A DNA stretch of 34,879 nucleotides from an uncultured Oscillospiraceae bacterium (GTDB lineage Bacteria > Bacillota > Clostridia > Oscillospirales > Oscillospiraceae), in assembly GCA_947630755.1 (NCBI GenBank), contig CANRIU010000017.1, positions 1 to 34,879 on the forward strand. Reading direction: 5' to 3'. A model generated the notes under the pieces. It saw nothing but the letters and a program-made list of their open reading frames with translations. It did not search any database and was not told where the DNA came from. This document shows, in pieces, positions 9,687 to 16,921 of the stretch (position 1 is its first letter; each line of letters starts with the position of its first letter). The translations under genes and the position numbers were made by a program.

Positions 9687-9940
9687 GGTGCGCCCCGGTT
9701 TCCCGGGGCGCCCAGCTTGTCAAAAAACTCAAATTCAATATTTTTTCCGGCGACATGTGCGTCGGAAAAAATCCCTTTTGTCGCCCAAGTGTGCCCCGAA
9801 GGGGCGCGCGCAGGGCGACAGCAGGGGAATTTCGCGTGAATTTCGCAAAATTCACGCGAAATTCCCCGCACGTTCCCCTTGTCGGAAAAGCCCGAAGGGC
9901 TTTTTCGACAGTCTGGGCGCCCCGGTTTCCCGGGGCGCCC
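9687..9940 (-). repeat. Intergenic palindromic element, copy 1, bracketed by twin hairpins
   Basis: Fills the gap of about 330 nt between the U32 pair and the next gene; no gene is seen in it. Read on the minus strand it starts and ends with near-identical hairpins, GGGCGCCCCGG and CCGGGGCGCCC around GAAA (9915-9940 and 9687-9713). Between them lie a conserved left motif (9885-9913, AAAAAGCCC/GGGCTTTT hairpin after GACTG), a perfect 20 bp hairpin (9824-9867, loop CGCA), a nested hairpin bounded by TGTCGCCC/GGGCGACA, and a conserved right motif (9719-9766, containing CGCCGGAAAAAA then TATTGAATT then GAGTTTTTTGAC). The left and right motifs recur in copy 2 at 16922-17227. The distal hairpin is followed by a T-run and can end transcription of the gene at 9949. 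Confidence 0.85.
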
Positions 9941-9948
9941 GCTGAAGC

Positions 9949-10386
9949 TTATTTGTTTTTTCCCGCCAGATCGTCGTACATCCGCTCATAGAGCCGGAGC
10001 AGCATCTGGTTTGTAGTCTCCCGGCACCGGACCACGTCGCCAAGGGCCTTGGCCTTGGCCTCGCCCATCAGGTTGCCGGGACTGCCCGTCTCTCCGCTGT
10101 CGCCGTTGCCCATGGCGGCGAGCTTGTCGATAGTTTCAATCAAATACGCCGTATCCGCCTGAATGGCGGCGATCTGCCGGATTATAAAGGGAATGGTGAA
10201 TTCCACACCGCTCTGCTCGTTCATATTCTGCGCCTCCAAATCGCAATTCGGCGGGGCCGCGAGACAGATCGTATTTTCATCAATGAATCGCGCCCTGCCA
10301 TTTTTGACAAGACCCCTGGCCCGACGGGGCCAGGTCGATCCGTATTCTTCTCCGTTTTCATCCAGAACACGCACGTTTTTTTCCAT
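9949..10386 (-). CDS. Conserved-looking hypothetical protein (145 aa)
   Basis: No function is recognised. The N-terminal 45 residues (MEKNVRVLDENGEEYGSTWP, then RRARGLVKNGRARF and DENTICLAAPP) look like a compact folded module of a type I recall at the start of several clostridial hypothetical proteins. The middle is helical (IPFIIRQIAAIQADTAYLIE), then comes a glycine-rich linker, and the end is helical (TNQMLLRLYERMYDDLAGK). It is soluble, with no signal peptide. The ATG at 10386 is chosen because GGAGG lies 5 nt upstream; a frame open 33 codons further has no such site. It is divergent from the blaI-type gene and could be part of that regulon, but nothing proves this. Confidence 0.75.
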   Translation of the reverse strand: MEKNVRVLDENGEEYGSTWPRRARGLVKNGRARFIDENTICLAAPPNCDLEAQNMNEQSGVEFTIPFIIRQIAAIQADTAYLIETIDKLAAMGNGDSGETGSPGNLMGEAKAKALGDVVRCRETTNQMLLRLYERMYDDLAGKNK

Positions 10387-10471
10387 GGGTGCCTCCCCCC
10401 TCGTCCGGATATTTGATGATTTATTGATTTTTAAAAATTGACCGCCGTTTTTTGTTATGGGTGCCGTCCCC
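10372..10471 (-). repeat. In-frame duplication of the translation start region of the 145-aa gene
   Basis: The stretch around the ATG (GGAGGCACCCATGGAAAAAA on the minus strand) is repeated 72 nt upstream, near 10445-10471, as GGACGGCACCCATAACAAAA. The second copy has ATA in place of ATG and lies exactly 24 codons away in the same frame. It is probably a local duplication within the 5' untranslated leader. Confidence 0.6.
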
Positions 10472-10483
10472 CGGCCAAGCTTC

Positions 10484-10512
10484 ATTTTACCATCTCAGGA
10501 AGAAAAAAGCAA
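10484..10512 (-). promoter_or_regulatory. Promoter of the 145-aa hypothetical gene
   Basis: On the minus strand TTGCTT (10507-10512), 17 nt, TAAAAT (10484-10489). It leaves an untranslated leader of about 90 nt and lies back to back with the blaI promoter, whose -35 starts only 21 nt away. Confidence 0.65.
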
Positions 10513-10532
10513 GATTTTTTCGCTTCCGGGTA

Positions 10533-10580
10533 TTGACAGGAGAGGTTTAATCTGTTAAACTTGGTTTATCCCATTAAACC
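10533..10580 (+). promoter_or_regulatory. blaI promoter with two tandem operator-like palindromes
   Basis: TTGACA (10533-10538), 17 nt, TAAACT (10556-10561). A perfect palindrome GTTTAATCTGTTAAAC (10545-10560) covers the end of the spacer and most of the -10, and a second, GGTTTATCCCATTAAACC (10563-10580), covers the transcription start. Placement over the core promoter of a repressor gene strongly suggests autorepression by BlaI; binding is inferred. Confidence 0.85.
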
Positions 10581-10596
10581 ACAAGGAGGGACGAAC

Positions 10597-10959
10597 ATGG
10601 CAACACCGAAAATATTTGACAGCGAGTATAAATTCTGCCTCATCCTCTGGGAGCATGAGCCGATAAACTCAACGGAGCTGGTGAAGCTCTGCCGGGAGAG
10701 GCTGGGCTGGTCCAAGGCAACCACCTACACCGTCATCCGCAGGCTTTGCGAGCGGGGAGTCATAAAAAACGAGAACGCCACGGTGACGAGCCTCGTCTCC
10801 AAGGAGGAGGCCCAGGGGGCGCAGCTTGACGAGCTGGTGGAGCGGACCTTTGAGGGGTCTCTCCCGGCCTTCGTCGCCGCCTTCGCCCGCCACAGGAAGG
10901 TGACGGACAGGGAGCTTGAGGAGATACGCCGTCTCATCGACGAATATGAGGAGGAGTGA
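10597..10959 (+). CDS. BlaI/MecI-family winged-helix repressor
   Basis: The 120-residue product is the usual size for BlaI/MecI. The N-terminal half is a winged helix: DSEYKFCLILWEHEPINSTE, then a recognition region at GWSKATTYTVIRRLCERGVI, then the wing. The C-terminal half (LDELVERTFEGSLPAFVAAF) is the dimerisation helix pair. Family members bind DNA as dimers and are cut or released when the partner BlaR1 protease is activated. The ATG at 10597 is preceded by AAGGAGGG. Its stop overlaps a GTG before the BlaR1-like gene, so the two genes form one operon. It very probably binds the two palindromes in its own promoter. Regulated genes other than this operon are not visible. Confidence 0.93.
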   Translation: MATPKIFDSEYKFCLILWEHEPINSTELVKLCRERLGWSKATTYTVIRRLCERGVIKNENATVTSLVSKEEAQGAQLDELVERTFEGSLPAFVAAFARHRKVTDRELEEIRRLIDEYEEE

Positions 10960-10961
10960 GC

Positions 10962-13900
10962 ATGGAGGATATATTTTTAAAGCTATTAAATCTCAGCGTC
11001 AAGGCGGGCTGGCTCGTCCTTGCCGTGCTGGCGGTGAGGCTCATACTCTCCCGCACCCGTGCGCCGAAGTCCGTCATGGTCCTGCTATGGGGGCTTGTGG
11101 GGCTGAGGCTTCTGTGCCCCTTCTCCATTGAGAGCGTGGTCAGCCTCATCCCCTCAAAGGAGCTCATAAGCCCAGAGACCGTGCGCTATGACGCCGCCCC
11201 CACAATACACACGGGCCTTCCGGCAATCGACAGCGCCGTGAACCCCGGCTTCTCCCAGACCTTCGCGCCGGAGGCGGGGGCGTCGGTAAATCCCCTCTAT
11301 GTCCTCACCGTCGCGGCGTCCTGGGTGTGGGCGGCAGGGTGCGCGGCGATGGTCATATACTTTATCTTCTCCGCCGTCTCCCTGCGGCATATGGTCCGGG
11401 GGGCCGAAATGGCGGAGAAGGGGGTATGGCAGTCCGACAGGATCCCCTCGCCCTTTGTATTCGGCTTTCTGCGGCCCAGAATTTACCTGCCCTCCGGCCT
11501 GGAACCCGAAAACCGGGAGTTTGTCCTTGCCCACGAGCGCTCCCACATCCGCCGGGGCGACCACCTCATAAAGCCCCTGGCGTTTCTCGTGCTTTGCGTC
11601 TACTGGTTTAATCCACTCATGTGGCTTGCGTACATCTTCCTCTGCCGGGACATAGAGCTATCCTGCGACGAGCGGGTTTTGGGCGAGCTCGGTCCCGGGG
11701 CAAAGAGGGCCTACTCCACGGCCCTCCTCTCCGCCGTGACCTTCCACCGCCATGTGGCGGCCTGCCCCGTGGCATTTGGGGAGGGGAAGCTGAAGGCCCG
11801 GGTGAAGAACGTCCTGCGCTGGAAAAAGCCCGTGCTGTGGCTGACGGTCCTGTCGCTGGTGATAGTCGCCGTGGTGGCGGTTTGCCTGCTGACGGACCCC
11901 GAGGACGCCAAGGCCGATGAGGACGCCTCCCGCCTCGCGGGGACCTACGTCCTCACCTCCGGCGGTGACGTGGGGACGATCGGCGGGGACTTTACCATAA
12001 GCCTCAGTGAGGACGGCACCATGTCCTACACCGAGGGCTTTTTCTCAAGCCATCTGGGCTATGGCCGCTGGGAGGCGGAGATCGGCCCCTACGGCGTTCT
12101 GGGCGAGAACGCCCTGGAGGCCGGGAGCGGCGAGGACACCATCGTCACCCTCTATGAGGACAACGGCTGGACCTTCCGCTTTCGCGTGGTGGACGGGGCG
12201 CTGGTGTTTATTGCCGAGGGCTCCGACAGCTTCACCTACGCCGACCTTTTGGACGGCGCGCTCTTTGAGCGCGACAGGGGAGAGCCGGGGGGAAGCTCCG
12301 TGGAAAACCCGGCGGAGCACCCCGGCGAGGACCCCGCCGCCCCGGCCACTCTCCTTGGCTCCTACGACTACTATTTTTCCCCCTCGGACCCCTACCCCGT
12401 GAGGTTCACGCTCTACTCCGGCGGGAGGTATGAGTACTCCGTTGGCGGCCCCTCCGCCTACTCCGGCGGCGGGACCTGGACCCAGCGGGGGGACTATATC
12501 GAGCTGGAGGACAAAAGCTTCGAGCCCGCCATCTCGTACCGCTTCGACCTCGCCGACGGCGGCATAGCCTACGCCGCGGCCTACTCAGACCCACTCCCGG
12601 GGATAGAGCTTCCGGACGGGGCGCTCTTTGCCAAAAGCTCCGGCGAGAGCCTCCCCTCCTGGGCAAGCCGCTCCCCCTCGGGCCGCTATGTGATCTCCCA
12701 AAGCTCCGACGAGGAGGAGACAGATGCCCGGATCGTGGACACCACCACCCTCCAAACTGTCTGGAGCGGTACCATGACCCGCAGGTCCGAGACCTGGAAC
12801 GAATATAACGAGAGCCTCCTCGCCCTTCGCCGGGAGGGCGGAGTGTACGTCCTTGACCTTGAGAGCGGCGCGGAGTACACCGTTGACCTGCCGAAAGCCG
12901 AGGAGGGCCGGGAGATAGTGCTGGACTACTGGTACGGCGGCGACTGGCTCTTTTTGCTCTCCTACGGCAGGGAGGACACGGACCACCATTACCTCATCTA
13001 CACCCTGGGCGATGCCTCGGCAAAGAGCCAGGGCACACGGGAGTTTTACGACGAGCTCTTCGGCAAGGCCAACTCCCCCGGCGCGCTCTCCGAGCCCCTT
13101 GGGCGGGCGTTCGATCGGATATTCAGGGCCTCTGCGGGGGATTTTCTTGAAAACCTCTCCCGCCGGCCGGAGAATACCGCCTCCGCCGTCCGTAGGCTCC
13201 TCGTCCTTGACAATTTCGACGTCTCCGTAAATCCGGACCGGGCCTTAAACAGCCTGCGCCAGGACCTTGACGCCCTCCGCAGGGCCGGAGGCGCTCCGGA
13301 GGCCGAGCTGGACGCCCTTGAGGCGGTAATGGAGGATGTGATTGCCGAGGCCAAAAACCGCGGCGCCACCTATCCCACCTTCCGGGGCGTCTCCACACCC
13401 CAGGAGCCCTTTGAGCCGGACATTCAGATCCCCTCCGGCTCCGTCGCCCTTCGCCCCATCCCGGAGAACGTGGGGCTGAGACCCCACGACACGGTGCTGG
13501 AGCTTCCCCCGGTGGAGGGCGGGGACTTTGAGGGCTTTGACGCCCTCACCCTCCCCAGCCTCCCGGCCTGGCGGATTACGGTGACAGAGCCCTCCGCCGT
13601 ATCCGAGAAGCTCCGCGCCCGGGCGGAGAGCGCCGCTAAGAACCTCTGGGGCAGCTTCACGGCGGAGGATATGTACTCAGGCTCCACCTGGTACTATTCA
13701 CCCAGCGTTGAGACAGAGAACGGGGAATATTATGAGCGCCTTATTTTAGAGCCCGGCGGCATATCCTTCCTCGCCCGCTGGGCGGAGGTGGAGACGACGC
13801 CCTTCTACTACGATACCCCCGTTGACGCCGCCACGGCGGTGGACCGGGCCCGCTCTGTTGCCTCCGCCCTGGGGCTTGACGGCGTCACCCGCGAGGCCCC

Positions 13901-14393
13901 CCGTGTCACCACCTCCCGCGGCGGGCAGGAGCACGGCATTTACTGGACCGTGAAGGTGGGCGGCATGGACGCTGTGAACCTCGTCACTGCCAACGTGATT
14001 TGCGGTCATGTGGAGTCTCTGACTCTCAATGTGTGCGCTCTCACCTTCTCCGTGGAGCCGCCCGAGTACTTCCTCTCCCCGGAGAACGCCCTCTTCGCCA
14101 TAAACGAGGCCCGGGCCATAGCCTCCTACGGCGGGGGCGGCAGCGACAACGGTCTTAAAAACGCCCCAAATCCCCTGCGGGTATACCTTGGCTGGAGCAA
14201 TGCCTTCACCGAAAGCCGCGACACATACTCCCCGGCCTATATCTTCCAGTTTGAGAGTGACGAGCTTGTGTCCGAGGGCGTCCCCTACCGCCTCACCGAG
14301 ACCGCCGCCGTGGACCCGGCAACGGGAGACGTGCGCCTTCTGACCCGGGACGAGTTCTGGCCCTCGCCCTATATCCTCGACCCTGCGCGGTAG
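10962..14393 (+). CDS. Giant BlaR1-like M56 membrane metalloprotease with novel extracellular sensor region (1143 aa)
   Basis: The N-terminal ~320 residues are a BlaR1/MecR1-type M56 module: membrane helices near 14-30, 37-52, 111-137 and 290-311, and the zinc motif HERSH at residues 191-195 followed by the conserved CRDIELSCDERVL segment. In BlaR1 this module cleaves or triggers loss of the BlaI repressor. The remaining ~830 residues should lie outside the cell. They begin with two related beta-rich units (about 325-440, LAGTYVL..., and 463-560, LLGSYDY...), each ending in DGALF. A further beta-rich stretch, a helical stretch around 700-800, and a C-terminal region of unknown fold follow. 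No penicillin-binding domain is seen, so the ligand is unknown. The ATG at 10962 is preferred over the overlapping GTG at 10956 because AGGAGGA is 6 nt upstream of the ATG. Confidence 0.88.
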   Translation: MEDIFLKLLNLSVKAGWLVLAVLAVRLILSRTRAPKSVMVLLWGLVGLRLLCPFSIESVVSLIPSKELISPETVRYDAAPTIHTGLPAIDSAVNPGFSQTFAPEAGASVNPLYVLTVAASWVWAAGCAAMVIYFIFSAVSLRHMVRGAEMAEKGVWQSDRIPSPFVFGFLRPRIYLPSGLEPENREFVLAHERSHIRRGDHLIKPLAFLVLCVYWFNPLMWLAYIFLCRDIELSCDERVLGELGPGAKRAYSTALLSAVTFHRHVAACPVAFGEGKLKARVKNVLRWKKPVLWLTVLSLVIVAVVAVCLLTDPEDAKADEDASRLAGTYVLTSGGDVGTIGGDFTISLSEDGTMSYTEGFFSSHLGYGRWEAEIGPYGVLGENALEAGSGEDTIVTLYEDNGWTFRFRVVDGALVFIAEGSDSFTYADLLDGALFERDRGEPGGSSVENPAEHPGEDPAAPATLLGSYDYYFSPSDPYPVRFTLYSGGRYEYSVGGPSAYSGGGTWTQRGDYIELEDKSFEPAISYRFDLADGGIAYAAAYSDPLPGIELPDGALFAKSSGESLPSWASRSPSGRYVISQSSDEEETDARIVDTTTLQTVWSGTMTRRSETWNEYNESLLALRREGGVYVLDLESGAEYTVDLPKAEEGREIVLDYWYGGDWLFLLSYGREDTDHHYLIYTLGDASAKSQGTREFYDELFGKANSPGALSEPLGRAFDRIFRASAGDFLENLSRRPENTASAVRRLLVLDNFDVSVNPDRALNSLRQDLDALRRAGGAPEAELDALEAVMEDVIAEAKNRGATYPTFRGVSTPQEPFEPDIQIPSGSVALRPIPENVGLRPHDTVLELPPVEGGDFEGFDALTLPSLPAWRITVTEPSAVSEKLRARAESAAKNLWGSFTAEDMYSGSTWYYSPSVETENGEYYERLILEPGGISFLARWAEVETTPFYYDTPVDAATAVDRARSVASALGLDGVTREAPRVTTSRGGQEHGIYWTVKVGGMDAVNLVTANVICGHVESLTLNVCALTFSVEPPEYFLSPENALFAINEARAIASYGGGGSDNGLKNAPNPLRVYLGWSNAFTESRDTYSPAYIFQFESDELVSEGVPYRLTETAAVDPATGDVRLLTRDEFWPSPYILDPAR

Positions 14394-14418
14394 CTGATAA
14401 TCAATAAAGCAAAAAAGC

Positions 14419-14457
14419 ATAAAGGACGGTCGGAATTTAATTCCGACCGTCCTTTAT
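14419..14457. terminator. Bidirectional terminator, perfect 39 nt inverted repeat
   Basis: Two 19 nt arms (ATAAAGGACGGTCGGAATT and its exact complement) flank a single central base. It lies between the convergent BlaR1-like and GH105 genes. A T-run follows shortly on the plus side and an A/T-rich stretch on the minus side, so it can serve both directions. Confidence 0.85.
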
Positions 14458-14467
14458 GTGCGTTTTT

Positions 14468-15667
14468 TCAAATCAGATACATGACCTCCGAGCAGGCCAT
14501 GATAAACGGCCCCACGCCCTTGCCCTCGTCCGTGAGGTAGTACTCCGGCTTTTCGTAGTTATTTTCACCGTTGGCGGAGGCTTTGAAGTATATATCCCGG
14601 AGCTGCCCGTCAATGAGCTTGAGCCTGGTCATTGCGGTAAAGGCCCGCAGGGCGCTCTCCCGGTACTCGCTGCCCAGCCACCCCATGCGCGCACCCTTCA
14701 AAAGGGCGTAGGTTATCATCGCCGTACCGCTGACCTCCGGCCTGTTCGTCCCGCTCTCCGTCAGGTCCGCCAGATTCGTCCACACCCCGCAGGGCTTTTG
14801 GTATTTGACCACCCCCCGGGCAAAGGTCTCCAGCGCCTCCCGGCGGCGGGGGATGTAAGCCTCCGGGAGCACCTCCATCACATCCGCCATAGCCATGCCG
14901 TACCAGCCCATGGCACGGGTCCAGAAAAACGGGCACACGTCCCGGGCCGAGCTTCCGGCGTGGTAATATAGGCCGTTTGGCGACAAAAGCTTCTCCGCGA
15001 CCCAGGTGAGCCGCCTGTCCACGCGCTCAAGCTCCCCGCCGTCATCGGTGAGGGCCGCAAACCGCGCCAAAAAGGGCTGGAGCATATATATCCCGTCAAG
15101 CCACACCTTATATCTCGGCGGCCTCGGCTTTGCCCAGGTGTGCCAGTAGTTTCCCCCCAGCTCCTCCTCGGAGTACTCAAGCGGTATGACGTGTCCGGCG
15201 GAGTTTCGCCGCCTGGTGTCCGTGAGGTCCAGATAGAGCTCCCGGCACACGTCCATGTACTCACGGCTCTCGGGCGCGAGCCTCGTTAAAAGCGCCGCCG
15301 TCTTGTAGCAGTCCGCCCCGTGGCGGTCCACATACCCCGCAAGCTCGGGTATGAGCCGATATGTCCCGCCCTCGTCGGCGGCGATCATGGCGTCAAAATA
15401 GCCGCGTATGTAGTCAAGGTATTTTCCGCCCTCGGCGGGGGAGGCCTGCGCCAGGTCCCAAAGCCCCTCCATGACCACGCCGTTATAGTAGCTCCAGTCA
15501 AAAAGATACGGCTCTCCTGCGGGCGAGCGCCTCTCGTTGTCCCAGGTGAAAAAGCTCCCCGTGTCCCTGACGACCCTCCCGGGCACGTTCACCGGGGAGT
15601 CCACCGTCAGGGAGTCAATGTACTCCGCCGCCCGGGCAAACGCCCCGTAAACTGTACTTTTATCCAT
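14468..15667 (-). CDS. Glycoside hydrolase family 105 protein (unsaturated rhamnogalacturonyl or glucuronyl hydrolase)
   Basis: The 399 residues match the alpha/alpha-barrel GH105 family typified by Bacillus YteR/YesR, which removes the unsaturated uronic sugar left by pectin or glycan lyases. The conserved block KVWLDGIYMLQPFLARFA contains D191, equivalent by motif to the catalytic aspartate of YteR; FFWTRAMGWYGMAMADVMEV and RPEVSGTAMITYALLKG are also family hallmarks. There is no signal peptide, so it acts in the cytoplasm on imported oligosaccharides. It stands alone: no lyase, transporter or regulator is nearby. The ATG at 15667 is the first in frame; the upstream ribosome site (AAGGTGGCGGGGAA) is adequate. 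Confidence 0.9.
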   Translation of the reverse strand: MDKSTVYGAFARAAEYIDSLTVDSPVNVPGRVVRDTGSFFTWDNERRSPAGEPYLFDWSYYNGVVMEGLWDLAQASPAEGGKYLDYIRGYFDAMIAADEGGTYRLIPELAGYVDRHGADCYKTAALLTRLAPESREYMDVCRELYLDLTDTRRRNSAGHVIPLEYSEEELGGNYWHTWAKPRPPRYKVWLDGIYMLQPFLARFAALTDDGGELERVDRRLTWVAEKLLSPNGLYYHAGSSARDVCPFFWTRAMGWYGMAMADVMEVLPEAYIPRRREALETFARGVVKYQKPCGVWTNLADLTESGTNRPEVSGTAMITYALLKGARMGWLGSEYRESALRAFTAMTRLKLIDGQLRDIYFKASANGENNYEKPEYYLTDEGKGVGPFIMACSEVMYLI

Positions 15668-15727
15668 TTCCCCGCCACCTTTTCAGTATTGTCAGTATTG
15701 TCCCAACCTTAAAAAAGCCGGGGCTGA

Positions 15728-15762
15728 TTAAAAAAAGCAGCCCGCAACGCGGACTGCTTTTT
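15728..15762 (-). terminator. Intrinsic terminator of tRNA-Ala
   Basis: On the minus strand a 14 bp stem with one mismatch (AAAAAGCAGTCCGC against GCGGGCTGCTTTTT, loop GTT) is followed by more T residues. The first stem base is the last A of the tRNA CCA end, so the terminator abuts the tRNA directly. Confidence 0.85.
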
Positions 15763-15837
15763 GGTGGACCTGAAGAGACTCGAACTCTCGACCTCTCGGA
15801 TGCGAACCGAACGCTCTCCCAGCTGAGCTACAGGCCC
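15762..15837 (-). tRNA. tRNA-Ala, anticodon CGC, CCA encoded
   Basis: Read on the minus strand, the 76 nt folds as a standard cloverleaf: acceptor GGGCCTG with CAGGTCC, D stem GCTC/GAGC, anticodon stem TTCGG/CCGAG around the loop TTCGCAT, and T arm GAGAGTTCGAGTCTC. The anticodon CGC reads GCG (alanine). The acceptor contains the G3:U70 wobble pair, the main identity element for alanyl-tRNA synthetase, which confirms the call. The CCA end is encoded. It has its own promoter and terminator. Confidence 0.97.
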
Positions 15838-15838
15838 A

Positions 15839-15893
15839 TAAGCTGTCCCAAGAGACAGCTTTAACATTATAGCACACTTTTTTGATTTGTAAA
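15839..15893 (-). promoter_or_regulatory. tRNA-Ala promoter and leader hairpin
   Basis: On the minus strand TTTACA (15888-15893), 16 nt, TATAAT (15866-15871). The short leader between promoter and tRNA is almost entirely a hairpin, AAGCTGTC and GACAGCTT around a short loop (15840-15862), probably a 5' processing or stability structure. Confidence 0.75.
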
Positions 15894-15898
15894 GCCTT

Positions 15899-16441
15899 TT
15901 ATTTTGATTCCCTCAGATAATTTTCCGCCTTGAGTATCGCTATCACAGTCTTCGCGTCGGTGAGGGTGTTGTCCATCACCATCCTGTGGAGCTCCGGCAG
16001 GGTGTAATACTCCACATTCAAAAACTCGTCCTCGTCAAGATGCTGCCGCCCGGCGGTGATGTTCTGGGCCAGATACACATAAAGCGTCTCCGCACAGTAG
16101 CCCGGGGAGGGGAGTATGGAGCCCAGACTCACATATTTTTCCGCCTCAAGCCCCGTCTCCTCGGAGAGCTCCCTGACGGCGCACTCCAGCGGGTCCTCGC
16201 CCGCCTCCAGCTTCCCGGCGGGGACCTCCAGCGTCTCCGCCATGAAGGGATAGCGGAACTGCCGGACCATGGGGACCTTCCCATCCGGAGTTATCGCCAG
16301 TATCCCCACGCCCCCGGTGTGGTCCACGACCTCGCGAAAGGCGGTGGCGCCGTTGTCAAGCTCCACCTTGTCGTTGCGGACCCTGATGATGCGCCCAGCA
16401 TATATAACGTCGCTGGATAGGGTTTTCTCACTGAAGGACAT
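15899..16441 (-). CDS. Nudix hydrolase, ADP-ribose pyrophosphatase type
   Basis: The 180-residue protein carries the complete Nudix box, GKLEAGEDPLECAVRELSEE followed by TGL, in which the REL-EE glutamates hold catalytic Mg2+. The N-terminal part (SSDVIYAGRIIRVRNDKVEL) and the segment PMVRQFRYPFMAETLEVPAG resemble the ADP-ribose pyrophosphatase (NudF/YqkG) subfamily, which splits ADP-ribose into AMP and ribose 5-phosphate. The start at 16441 (MSFSEKTL) has an AGGAAAGGCGG site 8 nt upstream; the frame is open 35 codons further but without homologous-looking sequence. It stands alone upstream of the tRNA gene. Confidence 0.9.
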   Translation of the reverse strand: MSFSEKTLSSDVIYAGRIIRVRNDKVELDNGATAFREVVDHTGGVGILAITPDGKVPMVRQFRYPFMAETLEVPAGKLEAGEDPLECAVRELSEETGLEAEKYVSLGSILPSPGYCAETLYVYLAQNITAGRQHLDEDEFLNVEYYTLPELHRMVMDNTLTDAKTVIAILKAENYLRESK

Positions 16442-16603
16442 AAAACATTCCGCCTTTCCTGTTTTCCTACGCACATTATAACTTTCTGACAGCCTCACGT
16501 CAAGGGTGTAAATCACAGAAAGCTTGACATGTTGCACAAAAATCAAATGCCATTTTTGGCGAATTTGTCAGGATGGGATGTTTATTTTTTTGGTGAACTG
16601 GCG

Positions 16604-16609
16604 TATAAT
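16604..16609 (+). promoter_or_regulatory. Probable promoter of the 46-aa small gene
   Basis: A perfect TATAAT lies 68 nt before the small gene's ATG. The -35 at 17 nt spacing is only TTTATT, so the promoter is plausible but not strong. Confidence 0.45.
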
Positions 16610-16676
16610 ATGCCCGTAAGCACAAAAGACCAGTGTGTGGAAACGGACTGCAACAGAGCCTTGGGAGGAATGCGGT

Positions 16677-16817
16677 ATGTTTAAGGGGCTTACAAAAAAA
16701 CTCAGCCGTCTCTTTTCCGAGAAGGTGCTCACTGCGCTGCGGCGGGACGCCGCCTCCGGTGGGTATGTCGAGGACAAGGACTACGCCGCCTACTTAAAAT
16801 CCCGGAAGCGGGGCTGA
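16677..16817 (+). CDS. Small basic protein of unknown function (46 aa)
   Basis: The reading frame codes for MFKGLTKKLSRLFSEKVL, then TALRRDAASGGYVEDKDYAAY and LKSRKRG. The ATG at 16677 has a good GGGAGGA site 8 nt upstream, and a TATAAT lies further up. The first half is a basic amphipathic helix, the end a short charged tail; no membrane segment or signal peptide is seen. An intrinsic terminator follows at 16922. Promoter, ribosome site and terminator together argue that it is a real gene, but I do not recognise a family. It could be a small peptide that binds nucleic acid or membrane surface; that is a guess. Confidence 0.6.
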   Translation: MFKGLTKKLSRLFSEKVLTALRRDAASGGYVEDKDYAAYLKSRKRG

Positions 16818-16921
16818 TAGTGCGGGGAACGGGAATGTCCCGCGGTGTATTATTAGGCTGCCGATCGCGGCCGAAAACCGCCCGCAAGGGCACGCCGGGG
16901 GAGATTTTACGTTTTGGAAAA

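Noticed and set aside
10962-14393. Beta-lactam resistance sensor
   Set aside because: Only the protease half is BlaR1-like; no penicillin-binding motifs are visible and no beta-lactamase or PBP gene is adjacent.
16442-16546. N-terminal extension of the Nudix protein
   Set aside because: The 35 upstream codons are AT-rich, lack family resemblance, and the internal ATG has a good ribosome site.
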